Assembly: GCA_030626085.1 (NCBI GenBank)
Contig: DAOUPQ010000002.1
Coordinates: 1 to 38,725 of the forward strand
Reading direction: 5' to 3'
Length of the DNA stretch: 38,725 nt
From: Flavobacteriia bacterium
Lineage (GTDB): Bacteria; Bacteroidota; Bacteroidia; Flavobacteriales; Flavobacteriaceae
The notes beneath the pieces were generated by a model that worked only from the letters and a program-made list of their open reading frames with translations, made no database searches and was not told where the DNA came from. The translations under genes were made by a program, and so were the position numbers. Below, piece after piece: positions 7,165 through 15,887 of the stretch (its first letter is position 1; the number at the start of each line of letters is the position of its first letter).

Positions 7165-8961
7165 TTAATCTCCATACATTTTATCAATAATTTCTTTATA
7201 TTTTTTAGATATTACTTTTCGTTTTAGTTTTAAAGTTGCGGTAAGTTCTCCGGCAGCAATTGTAAATTCTTCCGGTAGAAGTGTGAATTTTTTTATTTTT
7301 TCAAATTTTGAAAAGTTTTTCTGAAGGTCTTCAAAACGCTGTTTAAACATTTCAATAATTTGATTGTTTGTAATTAAGTCCTCAATACTATCAAAGCTAA
7401 TCTTATTTTTTTTAGCATATTTTTTTAATGCTTCAAAATTAGGAACCGTCAAAGCAGAAACAAACTTTTTTTGATCTCCAATAATAGCAATTTGTTCAAT
7501 ATAAGTATCATTTACAAAAGCAGTTTCAAATTTTTGAGGTGCTATATATTTACCACCGGACGTTTTCATCAGATCTTTAATTCTGTCTGTAATGTACAAG
7601 TTTCCTAATTCATCAATTTTTCCGGCATCACCTGTTTTAAGCCAACCATTAATAAATGTACTTTTTGTTTGTTCAGGTTTTTGATAATAACCTTTCATCA
7701 CACCGGGACCTTTCACTAAAATCTCATTATTATCGCCAATTTTTATTTCTGTTCCTACAATTGTTTTTCCAACAGAGTTAAATTCAAATTTTGTTTTACC
7801 AAAAAGTGAAACTGTAGCCATAGTTTCGGTTAAACCGTAACCAATTTTTATGTTAAGGCCTATACTATGAAAAAATTGAACAATTCTGGCGTCAATTGGA
7901 GCACCACCACAAGGCATCATTTTAATACTTCCGCCAAAAATAGCCCTCATTTTACTAAGTACTAATTTATTGGCAATTTTATATTTCAATCTTAAGCCAA
8001 AAGGGATTTTTTTTTCTAATCTTATATGCTGGTTGTGATAGTTATCTCCAACTGATAAAGCCCAGTTAATCAATTCAATTTTTGTAACGGAAGAAGAGTT
8101 TTTATTTTCCTGAATTGCCGAATAAACTTTTTCATAGAACCTCGGAACAGAACACATATAATTAGGTTTAACCTCTTTCAATGCATTGGCAATTAATTTA
8201 GGGTTTTCATTAAAATAAACTTCAATGCCATTATGTAAACAAGCCAATGCCCAGTTGTGCTCAAAAACATGGGTAAGCGGTAAAAAACTCAGAGAAGATT
8301 CTTTATCGTTATAATCCAATTCAATATCGTGAGCTTTGATTGTATCAGAAAAATTGGCATGATCCAGCATTACTCCTTTGGGTTCGCCGGTTGTTCCGGA
8401 TGTATATATAATACAGGCCAGATCAGCTAGATCACTTTCATAATATCTTTTTTGAAGTTCGGCATCAATTTTTTTATTTTGTTTAACAGATAAAAAGTCT
8501 TTAAAAAAGATCGAATCTGTTTTTTTTTTTAGTTTAATGTCATCTCGTAAGGCAACGACTAATTTTAAGTATTTGTTGTTTTCTAAAAGTATAACAGCTT
8601 CATCATATTGCTCTTGTTCTCCGGCAAATAATACACTAATTTCAGCATCATTTACAATATATTCAACCTCTTTTGCTGAGCTTGTTGCGTAAATTGGAAC
8701 AGTAACTGCTCTAATGCTCATTATTCCAAGATCAGCAATGATCCATTCTGGTAAATTTTGTGCAAAAATTGCAATATTTTGTTGGGCTTTAATGCCAAAA
8801 TGTAAAAGTGCTTTAGAAACATTTTCAATTTGATCTCCAAATTCAGTCCATGAAATTCCAACCCATGAATGTGTTTTATCACTTTTATAATGAATGGCAT
8901 TTTTTTGTTGGTATAATTCGACCTTTTTTCTAATATTTATTCCAAGATGATTGTATTTCAT
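7165..8961 (-). CDS. Long-chain fatty acid-CoA ligase (AMP-binding)
   Basis: This 598-residue adenylate-forming enzyme activates a fatty acid as acyl-AMP and transfers it to CoA. The AMP-binding P-loop is IIYTSGTTGEPKGVML (about residues 184-199). Further on are GYGLTET (A5), 'GWLKTGDAGKID' (A7), 'ITDRIKDLMKTSGGKYIAP' (A8-A10 region) and a C-terminal lid domain. Length and motifs match the FAA1/FadD-like long-chain ligases common in Bacteroidota; chain-length preference is inferred. It lies 37 bases upstream of rsmI on the same strand and could be co-transcribed with it. Confidence 0.9.
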   Translation of the reverse strand: MKYNHLGINIRKKVELYQQKNAIHYKSDKTHSWVGISWTEFGDQIENVSKALLHFGIKAQQNIAIFAQNLPEWIIADLGIMSIRAVTVPIYATSSAKEVEYIVNDAEISVLFAGEQEQYDEAVILLENNKYLKLVVALRDDIKLKKKTDSIFFKDFLSVKQNKKIDAELQKRYYESDLADLACIIYTSGTTGEPKGVMLDHANFSDTIKAHDIELDYNDKESSLSFLPLTHVFEHNWALACLHNGIEVYFNENPKLIANALKEVKPNYMCSVPRFYEKVYSAIQENKNSSSVTKIELINWALSVGDNYHNQHIRLEKKIPFGLRLKYKIANKLVLSKMRAIFGGSIKMMPCGGAPIDARIVQFFHSIGLNIKIGYGLTETMATVSLFGKTKFEFNSVGKTIVGTEIKIGDNNEILVKGPGVMKGYYQKPEQTKSTFINGWLKTGDAGKIDELGNLYITDRIKDLMKTSGGKYIAPQKFETAFVNDTYIEQIAIIGDQKKFVSALTVPNFEALKKYAKKNKISFDSIEDLITNNQIIEMFKQRFEDLQKNFSKFEKIKKFTLLPEEFTIAAGELTATLKLKRKVISKKYKEIIDKMYGD

Positions 8962-9036
8962 TTTTAAATTATTTTAAAGTATTGTTTTGATATTAAAATT
9001 AATTATTAGATAAAATTTTATTATATCAAAATACGC

Positions 9037-9726
9037 TTATTCTAGTTCAAAAATCACATTTATAGAACTGGTGATCTTTATTTTTTTAAATTCTATATCT
9101 AAAGGAGAAGCTGCACTTACAGGACTATAAGATTTCATTTCCATTTGATAATTACCTTTGGCATAATTTCGAACATAATTTTCGGAAGAAATATAAATGG
9201 CTTTTCCAATTTTTTGGTCAATGCTCTGTGTGAGTAGTTCGGCTTCAGTTTTGGCTTTTAGTAATGCTTTTTGTCTCATTGAAAACTGCATTTCTTCCTG
9301 TTTTGAATATTCAACTCTAGCAATACTTGTATTTGAAATTCCAATTTCTTCAAGGGCTACAAAAATTTTAGTCAATGTTTTGGCATCGTTAATTTCTAAG
9401 CTAAACGATTTTTCTTTAAAAATATCTCTCTTTTTAAGAATATATTTTTTGTAGTTACTCGACATATCATTTACTTTCAATTTTTCATCGGTATCAATTC
9501 CAATTTTTTTTAAGGACTTATACATTTTACTTTCTAATTGTTCTATAGAAATTTTTCCTTTTGTATCGCTTTCGCTGATGTTGATATTGATAAAAATTTT
9601 GTCGGGAGTAACTAACGTATCAGCAGAAGCAAAAGTTTTATAGTGTGGCTTATCGAGGTAGTTCTTTGTTTGTGAAAAAGCAACTGAACTGATTATTATC
9701 ATTGCAAGGACAAGTAATTTTTTCAT
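9037..9726 (-). CDS. Periplasmic SIMPL (DUF541) domain protein
   Basis: A 229-residue protein with a clear signal peptide (MKKLLVLAMIIISSVAFSQ). It is followed by a SIMPL/DUF541 domain, recognisable by 'TPDKIFININISE', the 'QLESKMYKSLKKIGID' helix and 'RQKALLKAKTEAELLTQ' near the end. Members such as BP26 form periplasmic or outer-membrane-associated oligomers; no enzymatic role is established. The frame reaches back to an ATG at 9825, but only the start at 9726 gives an N-terminal signal peptide, and a promoter-like box lies between the two. Confidence 0.85.
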   Translation of the reverse strand: MKKLLVLAMIIISSVAFSQTKNYLDKPHYKTFASADTLVTPDKIFININISESDTKGKISIEQLESKMYKSLKKIGIDTDEKLKVNDMSSNYKKYILKKRDIFKEKSFSLEINDAKTLTKIFVALEEIGISNTSIARVEYSKQEEMQFSMRQKALLKAKTEAELLTQSIDQKIGKAIYISSENYVRNYAKGNYQMEMKSYSPVSAASPLDIEFKKIKITSSINVIFELE

Positions 9727-9750
9727 GGGTTTTGATTTATAGAGAATGTT

Positions 9751-9758
9751 CAAAAATA
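9751..9758 (-). promoter_or_regulatory. -7 promoter element for the SIMPL protein gene
   Basis: Minus-strand TATTTTTG matches TAnnTTTG and lies 24 bases before the ATG at 9726. This supports the shorter start; no clear -33 TTG is visible. Confidence 0.4.
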
Positions 9759-9944
9759 CGATTAAATCCTCACTCTTATTGAGAATATTTATCCGATGAC
9801 TAACAACCACACTGGATATATGCATCAGATAAATTACATTTAGTTTCTATCTTATGAGTTTACAAGCTAAAATATTGGAGATCGAGTATTTTTTCAACGA
9901 TAAATAATTTAAAAATAAAAACATGAAACTCATTTGCTTTTTAC

Positions 9945-9952
9945 TAAATTTG
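9945..9952 (+). promoter_or_regulatory. -7 promoter element for aspS
   Basis: TAAATTTG matches TAnnTTTG, 44 bases before the aspS ATG. The start point would fall just before the GC-rich inverted repeat at 9960-9976. No good -33 box is seen. Confidence 0.4.
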
Positions 9953-9959
9953 CAGCCCA

Positions 9960-9976
9960 CCTGTCGGCGTGGCAGG
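9960..9976. repeat. Short GC-rich inverted repeat in the aspS leader
   Basis: CCTGTC (9960-9965) and GGCAGG (9971-9976) form a 6-bp stem with one G-U pair around GGCGT. It is conspicuously GC-rich in this AT-rich DNA and resembles the short palindromes scattered through intergenic regions of many flavobacterial genomes. No second copy is seen in the window. Confidence 0.45.
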
Positions 9977-9996
9977 ATTGAAATTTTTAGGAAATT

Positions 9997-11745
9997 ATGT
10001 ATAGAAGTCATACCAACGGAGAATTAAGATTAGAAAATGTAAATCAAGAAGTTACCTTATCAGGATGGGTACAAAAAGTACGTGATAAAGGATTTATGAT
10101 TTGGGTAGATCTGCGGGATAGATACGGAATTACACAACTGATTTTTGATGAAGAACGATCTTCTAAAATGTTAATGCAACAAGCCAAAATGTTAGGCAGA
10201 GAGTTTGTAATTCAGATAAAAGGAAATGTAATTGAAAGAACTTCAAAAAATCCGAATATTTCTACAGGAGAAATTGAAATTTTAGTTTCAGAATTGACTG
10301 TTTTAAATGAATCAAAAGTACCTCCATTTACAATAGAAGATGAAACTGATGGAGGTGATGAATTACGTATGAAATATCGCTATTTAGATATTAGAAGAAA
10401 TCCGGTTCGTGAAAACCTGATCTTCCGTTCAAAAGTAACTATGGAGGTTAGAAATTACCTTTCAAATGAGGGATTTATTGATGTGGAAACGCCTTATTTG
10501 ATCAAATCTACACCTGAAGGGGCACGTGATTTTGTGGTTCCTTCACGTATGAATGAAGGTCAGTTTTACGCTCTACCCCAATCGCCTCAAACTTTTAAAC
10601 AGTTGTTGATGGTGGGTGGAATGGATAAATATTTTCAGATTGTAAAATGTTTTAGAGATGAAGATCTTCGTGCCGATCGTCAGCCGGAATTTACACAAAT
10701 TGATTGTGAAATGGCCTTTGTTGAACAAGAAGACATTCTAAATGCTTTTGAAGGTTTAACACGTCATTTATTAAAAGAGATAAAGGGTGTGGAGATTGGA
10801 GATTTTCCAAGAATGACTTATGATGAAGCTATGAAAATCTATGGAAATGATAAACCTGATATTCGTTTTGATATGAAATTTCGCCACCTAACCCCCAAAA
10901 GTGGAACTTATGGTTTTTCTGTTTTTGATGATGCTGAATTAGTAGTAGGAATAAATGTTAAAGGATGTGCTACTTACACAAGAAAACAGATTGATAAATT
11001 AGTAGATTGGGTAAAACGACCACAGATTGGTGCAACGGGTCTTATTTGGATCAAATTTAATGCCGATGGAACGCTAAGTTCATCTGTAAATAAGTTTTTC
11101 GATGCAGATGCTTTAAAATATTTTGCGGAACAAATGAAAGCAGCACCAGGTGACTTAATGCTGGTCATGGCTGGTAATACCGATAAAACACGTACACAAT
11201 TAAGTGCTTTACGAATGGAAATGGCTGAGACTTTAGGTTTGCGCAAACCTGATGAATTTGCACCATTATGGGTTGTTGATTTCCCTCTTTTAGAATGGGA
11301 TGAAGAAACCGGCCGGTATCACGCTATGCATCATCCATTTACTTCACCAAAACCTGAAGATATTAGTTTATTAGATTCTGATCCTGGAAAAGTAAGAGCA
11401 AATGCTTATGATATGGTATTGAATGGAAATGAGATTGGTGGAGGTTCTATCAGAATTTTTGATAAAAAAATGCAATCCAGAATGTTTGATCTTCTTGGTT
11501 TTACAAAAGAAGAGGCTCAAAATCAATTTGGGTTTTTAATGAATGCATTTGAATACGGTGCTCCTCCCCATGGCGGAATTGCTTTCGGACTCGATAGGTT
11601 GGTTGCAATAATGGGAGGACAAGAAACAATTCGTGATTTTATTGCATTTCCAAAAAATAATTCAGGCAGAGATGTAATGATCGATGCGCCTTCTAATATT
11701 GATAAAATGCAGTTAGAAGAACTGAATTTGAAGTTGGATTTATAA
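9997..11745 (+). CDS. aspS: Aspartyl-tRNA synthetase
   Basis: A 582-residue class IIb synthetase charging tRNA(Asp). It has an N-terminal OB-fold anticodon-binding domain (residues 1-~110, 'VTLSGWVQKVRDKGFMIWVD') and motif 1 around 'ETPYLIKSTPEGARDFVVP'. Motif 2 is 'KCFRDEDLRADRQPEFTQID', followed by a bacterial GAD insertion domain (about 290-420) and motif 3 'GIAFGLDRLVAIMGG' near the C-terminus. Length and the GAD domain mark the bacterial type. Whether it discriminates against tRNA(Asn) cannot be decided here. Confidence 0.97.
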   Translation: MYRSHTNGELRLENVNQEVTLSGWVQKVRDKGFMIWVDLRDRYGITQLIFDEERSSKMLMQQAKMLGREFVIQIKGNVIERTSKNPNISTGEIEILVSELTVLNESKVPPFTIEDETDGGDELRMKYRYLDIRRNPVRENLIFRSKVTMEVRNYLSNEGFIDVETPYLIKSTPEGARDFVVPSRMNEGQFYALPQSPQTFKQLLMVGGMDKYFQIVKCFRDEDLRADRQPEFTQIDCEMAFVEQEDILNAFEGLTRHLLKEIKGVEIGDFPRMTYDEAMKIYGNDKPDIRFDMKFRHLTPKSGTYGFSVFDDAELVVGINVKGCATYTRKQIDKLVDWVKRPQIGATGLIWIKFNADGTLSSSVNKFFDADALKYFAEQMKAAPGDLMLVMAGNTDKTRTQLSALRMEMAETLGLRKPDEFAPLWVVDFPLLEWDEETGRYHAMHHPFTSPKPEDISLLDSDPGKVRANAYDMVLNGNEIGGGSIRIFDKKMQSRMFDLLGFTKEEAQNQFGFLMNAFEYGAPPHGGIAFGLDRLVAIMGGQETIRDFIAFPKNNSGRDVMIDAPSNIDKMQLEELNLKLDL

Positions 11746-11943
11746 GGGTTTAGAAAAAAACTGGTGATTTATCATATAAAAGTACATTTTTATTCGTTTT
11801 TTACTATTTTAGTGTTTATTATTTAAGCCTTATAAAAAATGGAATATCCCAATTAATTTTATGTTTATCGGTTCGCCTACAGAAAAATTTACATATAAAA
11901 TTGAAGACTTAGAAAGTGTGAGATTAACTATTTGATATAATAA

Positions 11944-13731
11944 ATGTTAAATTCTAAAATACTATTTACTAAATTTTTAAAATGGAGGTATAAGCATATA
12001 TCCAATAAACAGTTTATCAATATTGCCAGTGCTATTATTGGTTTACTTGCCGGACTTGGGGCAGTAACAATAAAGAATTTAACACATTTAATTCAAGAGT
12101 TACTGGAAGGAGAATTTATTAAAGAAATTCATCAGGGATTTTATTTTATTTTTCCAATTATAGGATTATTATTAGTTCTTTGGGTTATAAAATTTATAGT
12201 AAAAAAGCCTGTTGGTCATGGTATTCCTTCAACATTATTTGCTATTTCAAAATTGAAAGGTATATTGCCTCGTCACCAAATGTGGGCATCTTTAATTACA
12301 GCTCCTCTAACTGTTGGTTTTGGAGGTTCGGTTGGATTAGAAGGCCCTACGGTTGCAACCGGAGCTGCTTTGGGCTCAAATTTTGCACGATTATTTCATT
12401 TGAATCAAACTACACGAACTTTATTGATTGGAGCAGCTGCAGCAGGAGCAATGTCTTCTATATTTAAAGCACCAATTGCTGCTATAGTTTTTGCTGTAGA
12501 AATATTTAGTTTAGAATTAACTTTAGCTTCAATGATTCCTTTATTATTGGCATCTATTACAGCTGTATTAACATCTTATTTCTTTTTTGGAGATGATGTA
12601 TTACTCCATTTTAATGTTCAAGATAAATTTGAATTGATGGATGTATCTTTTTATATCCTTCTGGGAGTTACTTCTGCAATGTTTTCAATTTATTTTAGTA
12701 AGGTTTATTTTGCTGTTGGCAATTTTTTTAAGCGATATACTAGTCCGTATAAGCGTTTGTTAATAGGAGGTGTTTTACTAGGAACCATTGTATATTTTAT
12801 TCCGCCTCTATTTGGGGAAGGATTTGTAACAATCAATAACGTATTAAAAGGTAACATAACCGATGTTATTACAAACAATATTTTTCATACAGTAACAGAT
12901 AATATTTGGATTATTTTTGCATTACTTTTTGGATTAATAGTATTTAAAGTAGTTGCCATGTCTTTTACTTTTGGAGCAGGTGGAGTAGGAGGTGTTTTTG
13001 CCCCAACTTTGTTTACAGGAAGTATTTCTGGCTATCTAGTAGCAATGATTATTAATTATAGTAACTTGTTCAATCATCAACTATCACTAACAAATTTTGC
13101 AATGGTTGGTATGGCAGGATTGATGGCAGGAGTACTTCAAGCTCCTTTAACAGCAATATTCTTAATAGCAGAAATTACAGGAGGGTATGAACTTTTTATT
13201 CCTTTAATGATTGTTGCTTCTATTTCTTTTTTAATTACAAAAAAATATATTCCACATAATATTTATGCTGCTGAATTAGCTAAAAAAGGTCAGCTTATTA
13301 CACATGATAAGGATAAAAATGTATTGATGATGTTAGATCTGGATAAAGTTATTGAAACCAACTTTGTTATTCTTTCTCCTGATATGAATTTAGGAGAAAT
13401 TGTGAACAATGCAGTAGCAAAATCTACACGAAATCATTTTCCGGTAGTGAATGATGAAAATGAATTCTTAGGTATACTTTCTCTTAATGATATAAGAAGT
13501 GTTATGTTCAATAAAGATTTGTACGAAACGGTGCAAGTTAGAAGTTTAATGCATAGTGCATCTGATATTATTTATTATGAAAAAGATTCTGCAGAAGATA
13601 TATTAAATAAGTTTAAAAGTTCTGGTGCCTGGAATTTAGTTGTGATTAAAAATGGTAAATATTTCGGTTTTATTTCCAAATCAAGATTGCTTACAGCCTA
13701 TAGAAGAAAGTTAATTCAGGTTACTTCCTAA
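11944..13731 (+). CDS. ClC-family chloride channel/transporter with CBS pair
   Basis: This 595-residue membrane protein has a ClC core (residues ~25-435) followed by two cytoplasmic CBS domains (~455-590, including 'HFPVVNDENEFLGILSLNDI'). Selectivity motifs are visible: GHGIPS (91-96), GGSVGLEGP with the gating glutamate at Glu133, and GAGGVGGVFAPTLF. By hand alignment to E. coli ClC-ec1, the inner proton glutamate (Glu203, in 'IIEEM') is replaced by Ile187 ('AVEIF'), a change seen in channels and in exchangers with altered coupling. The CBS pair usually senses adenine nucleotides. It is monocistronic as far as can be seen. Confidence 0.92.
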   Translation: MLNSKILFTKFLKWRYKHISNKQFINIASAIIGLLAGLGAVTIKNLTHLIQELLEGEFIKEIHQGFYFIFPIIGLLLVLWVIKFIVKKPVGHGIPSTLFAISKLKGILPRHQMWASLITAPLTVGFGGSVGLEGPTVATGAALGSNFARLFHLNQTTRTLLIGAAAAGAMSSIFKAPIAAIVFAVEIFSLELTLASMIPLLLASITAVLTSYFFFGDDVLLHFNVQDKFELMDVSFYILLGVTSAMFSIYFSKVYFAVGNFFKRYTSPYKRLLIGGVLLGTIVYFIPPLFGEGFVTINNVLKGNITDVITNNIFHTVTDNIWIIFALLFGLIVFKVVAMSFTFGAGGVGGVFAPTLFTGSISGYLVAMIINYSNLFNHQLSLTNFAMVGMAGLMAGVLQAPLTAIFLIAEITGGYELFIPLMIVASISFLITKKYIPHNIYAAELAKKGQLITHDKDKNVLMMLDLDKVIETNFVILSPDMNLGEIVNNAVAKSTRNHFPVVNDENEFLGILSLNDIRSVMFNKDLYETVQVRSLMHSASDIIYYEKDSAEDILNKFKSSGAWNLVVIKNGKYFGFISKSRLLTAYRRKLIQVTS

Positions 13732-13856
13732 AGAAAGTATTATTCCTTCCCCGTTTTTTTAATCATAGAATATTTCGGGGTAGTTCATTTCACTAAAACT
13801 ATATTTAATTTTTTTTTATTATATTTAACGCATATTTAATCTTAAAACTTTATACT

Positions 13857-14096
13857 ATGAATTTTATTATTTTTATTGTTATTGGTGCAGTAGCTGGTTG
13901 GCTGGCAGGAACTCTTATGAAAGGAGGCGGATATGGATTCTTAATTAATGCTATTTTAGGAATCATTGGTGGTGTCTTTGGAGGATGGCTTTTTGGTGTT
14001 CTTGGTTTAGATATAGGAGGTGATTTTGGACCTTTTATTACTTCCGTTGCGGGTGCAATGGTTATTTTACTTATAGCCGGATTATTTAAAAAATAG
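13857..14096 (+). CDS. GlsB/YeaQ/YmgE family small membrane protein
   Basis: A 79-residue glycine-rich integral membrane protein with three hydrophobic helices (about 1-15, 27-48 and 55-77). It carries the family pattern 'GAVAGWLAGTLMKGGGYG' and 'AILGIIGGVFGGWLFG'. The family was once called transglycosylase-associated and is linked to general stress responses; the molecular function is unknown. It is a single-gene unit closed by the terminator just downstream. Confidence 0.9.
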   Translation: MNFIIFIVIGAVAGWLAGTLMKGGGYGFLINAILGIIGGVFGGWLFGVLGLDIGGDFGPFITSVAGAMVILLIAGLFKK

Positions 14097-14116
14097 CTTT
14101 GAATTTTTATACTATT

Positions 14117-14141
14117 AAAGCGGCTTTTTGCCGCTTTTTTT
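14117..14141 (+). terminator. Rho-independent terminator after the GlsB-like gene
   Basis: An 8-bp perfect stem AAAGCGGC / GCCGCTTT with a TTTTT loop is followed by further Ts. It lies between the convergent GlsB-like and glycerophosphodiesterase genes. Confidence 0.88.
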
Positions 14142-14146
14142 GACCT

Positions 14147-15133
14147 CTACTTGTTCACAAAATCTACAACTTTATCAGGAAAATCTGTAAAAACACCATC
14201 AACACCAGCAACATTTAAACCAAAATCCAATAGTTTTTCAAAAGAAGGAAAATCTCCTAATTGATCAGCTCTCAAAGTAAATGCATGTACCTTTAAACCT
14301 GCGACATGTGCATCTTTTACCAGATCAGAAAAGATAATTTTACCATTTTTATCATATCCTGCAATTAAAAGTTTTATCCAAGGTCCAACAGCATCTGCAT
14401 AAGTTGCATATTCAGATATTAATTCTTCTTGTCCGGGAATTTCTATTAACTGAGTTAAAAACAGTTCACTTTTCAGATCATTTCTTATTCGTTTTAATTC
14501 AGTTGCATCAAAGCATTGTAAAATACAATTGTCAGTTTTATTTTTATAACCGTAATCATTTAAAATTTTTAATACGATCTTAGAAATATCTTTTTTGTTT
14601 TCACGATGAAATTTAGGGTTTTTAATTTCGGGATAAATACCAATATTTTTACCGGTACTTTTATTTAATCCTTGGATCAATTCTATTTCATCTTGAAAAG
14701 AGTGTAATTTAAAATTTGATTTTCCAACCGGAAATCTATTTTCAAAAACAGCTTTTTTAGTTTTAGGGTCAAATCTTTCCGTTACATTTAATTGTAATAA
14801 TTCATTATAAGAAAAATCAATTACATAAAAATGTCCGTCATCCCTAATTTTTTCAGGAAATTTTGCTTCAACATCTGTTATATCATCCAGGTAAATATCA
14901 TGAATAACGATAGGGATATCATCTTTGCTCAAAACAAGATCCTGCTCAAGATAGTCAGCATTCATCGCATATGCCATCGATTTTGCTTCTAAAGTATGTT
15001 CTGGTAAATATCCTGATGCACCACGATGTGCTATAACTATTTTTTTATTTTTTTCATTCACTTTATTTTGAGAATTTAATCGATGGGTTAGGGTGATAAA
15101 AGATAAAAAAATTAAAAAATAAATTTTATACAT
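14147..15133 (-). CDS. glpQ: Periplasmic glycerophosphodiester phosphodiesterase
   Basis: A 328-residue GDPD-family TIM barrel that hydrolyses glycerophosphodiesters to glycerol-3-phosphate plus an alcohol. After a signal peptide (MYKIYFLIFL…LNSQ) come the catalytic HRG motif (IAHRGASGYLPEHT, His36), 'LEQDLVLSKD' and the second histidine in VIHDIYLD. 'IYPEIKNPKFH' carries a metal ligand. Length and order match periplasmic Ca2+-dependent GlpQ rather than the shorter cytoplasmic UgpQ. TTG at 15142 could extend the frame by three codons, but ATG at 15133 is preferred. Confidence 0.9.
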   Translation of the reverse strand: MYKIYFLIFLSFITLTHRLNSQNKVNEKNKKIVIAHRGASGYLPEHTLEAKSMAYAMNADYLEQDLVLSKDDIPIVIHDIYLDDITDVEAKFPEKIRDDGHFYVIDFSYNELLQLNVTERFDPKTKKAVFENRFPVGKSNFKLHSFQDEIELIQGLNKSTGKNIGIYPEIKNPKFHRENKKDISKIVLKILNDYGYKNKTDNCILQCFDATELKRIRNDLKSELFLTQLIEIPGQEELISEYATYADAVGPWIKLLIAGYDKNGKIIFSDLVKDAHVAGLKVHAFTLRADQLGDFPSFEKLLDFGLNVAGVDGVFTDFPDKVVDFVNK

Positions 15134-15200
15134 TGAATACAAATTTTAAATCCTAAAGATATAACTTTTTGTAATTTTACATTTTAATATTGTATTTAGC

Positions 15201-15428
15201 ATGAATTTAGTTTTAAAGATAGTTTTTGTTATTGTTATAGGATTAATAATTTATGGGTTTTATAACAATTCGGTTAATGTAGGTCATGGAGAAAAGTTTA
15301 TAGGATTTGGAGTTTTGATCTTTGCTTTTGTTTTCATGCCTTTATTCATATACCATCGTTATAAAGATAAAGATCTGTCAAAATATCGTTTATTTCAAAA
15401 TCGAAATGAAGATAAAAAAGATCGTTAG
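15201..15428 (+). CDS. Small two-helix membrane protein, unknown function
   Basis: I do not recognise the family. The 75-residue product has two hydrophobic helices (about 3-20 and 33-51) joined by a short polar loop (NNSVNVGHGEKF), and a basic, charged C-terminus (HRYKDKDLSKYR…NRNEDKKDR). This predicts a small inner-membrane protein with a cytoplasmic tail. It stands alone between two minus-strand genes, with ATG at 15201. Codon use matches its neighbours, and the length and clean TM pattern support a real gene. Confidence 0.7.
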   Translation: MNLVLKIVFVIVIGLIIYGFYNNSVNVGHGEKFIGFGVLIFAFVFMPLFIYHRYKDKDLSKYRLFQNRNEDKKDR

Positions 15429-15436
15429 GATGTTCT

Positions 15437-15886
15437 CTAGTTCAAATTTCTTTTTTCGATAAAAAAACGTTTGATAATTTCGCCGCATTCTTTTTCTAAA
15501 ACACTACCAACAACTTTAGTCTTTGGATGCAAAGTTGTATTAAAATGTTTGAAACCTCTGTGTAGATCTGATGCGCCAAATACAATTTTGTCAATTTGTG
15601 TCCAGTAACTTGCTCCGGCACACATTTGGCATGGTTCTAAAGTAACATACAAGGTGCATTTATGCAAATATTTTCCGCCTAAAAAATCAGCGGCAGAAGT
15701 AAATGCCTGCATTTCGGCATGAGCTGTTACATCATTTAAGGTTTCTGTTAAATTATGTGTACGGGCAATAATTCTATCATTGATTACGATTACAGCTCCA
15801 ATGGGGACTTCACCTTTTATAAAGGCGGTTTCAGCTTCTTGAAGCGCTTTTTTCATAAAGTATTCATCATTAAAGGGATTTTCCAT
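15437..15886 (-). CDS. tadA: tRNA-specific adenosine deaminase / nucleoside deaminase
   Basis: This 149-residue cytidine/deoxycytidylate deaminase-fold protein has the zinc site HAE (His56, Glu58, in VTAHAEMQ) and PCQMC (Cys86, Cys89). TadA converts A34 to inosine in tRNA(Arg)ACG. The surrounding 'EVPIGAVIV' and 'LYVTLEPCQMCAGA' segments are typical. A related guanine deaminase cannot be wholly excluded, but size and motifs fit TadA. Its ATG lies one base after the murI stop, so the two form an operon. Confidence 0.9.
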   Translation of the reverse strand: MENPFNDEYFMKKALQEAETAFIKGEVPIGAVIVINDRIIARTHNLTETLNDVTAHAEMQAFTSAADFLGGKYLHKCTLYVTLEPCQMCAGASYWTQIDKIVFGASDLHRGFKHFNTTLHPKTKVVGSVLEKECGEIIKRFFIEKRNLN

Positions 15887-15887
15887 A

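Noticed and set aside
9727..9825. ATG at 9825 as start of the SIMPL protein
   Set aside because: It would bury the signal peptide 33 residues in, and a promoter-like box lies between the two ATGs.
9854..9907. 17-codon reading frame upstream of aspS
   Set aside because: Same grounds: no family resemblance and no conserved context visible.
11861..11935. 24-codon reading frame before the ClC gene
   Set aside because: Too short, with no recognisable motif or promoter; chance frames of this size are common in AT-rich DNA.
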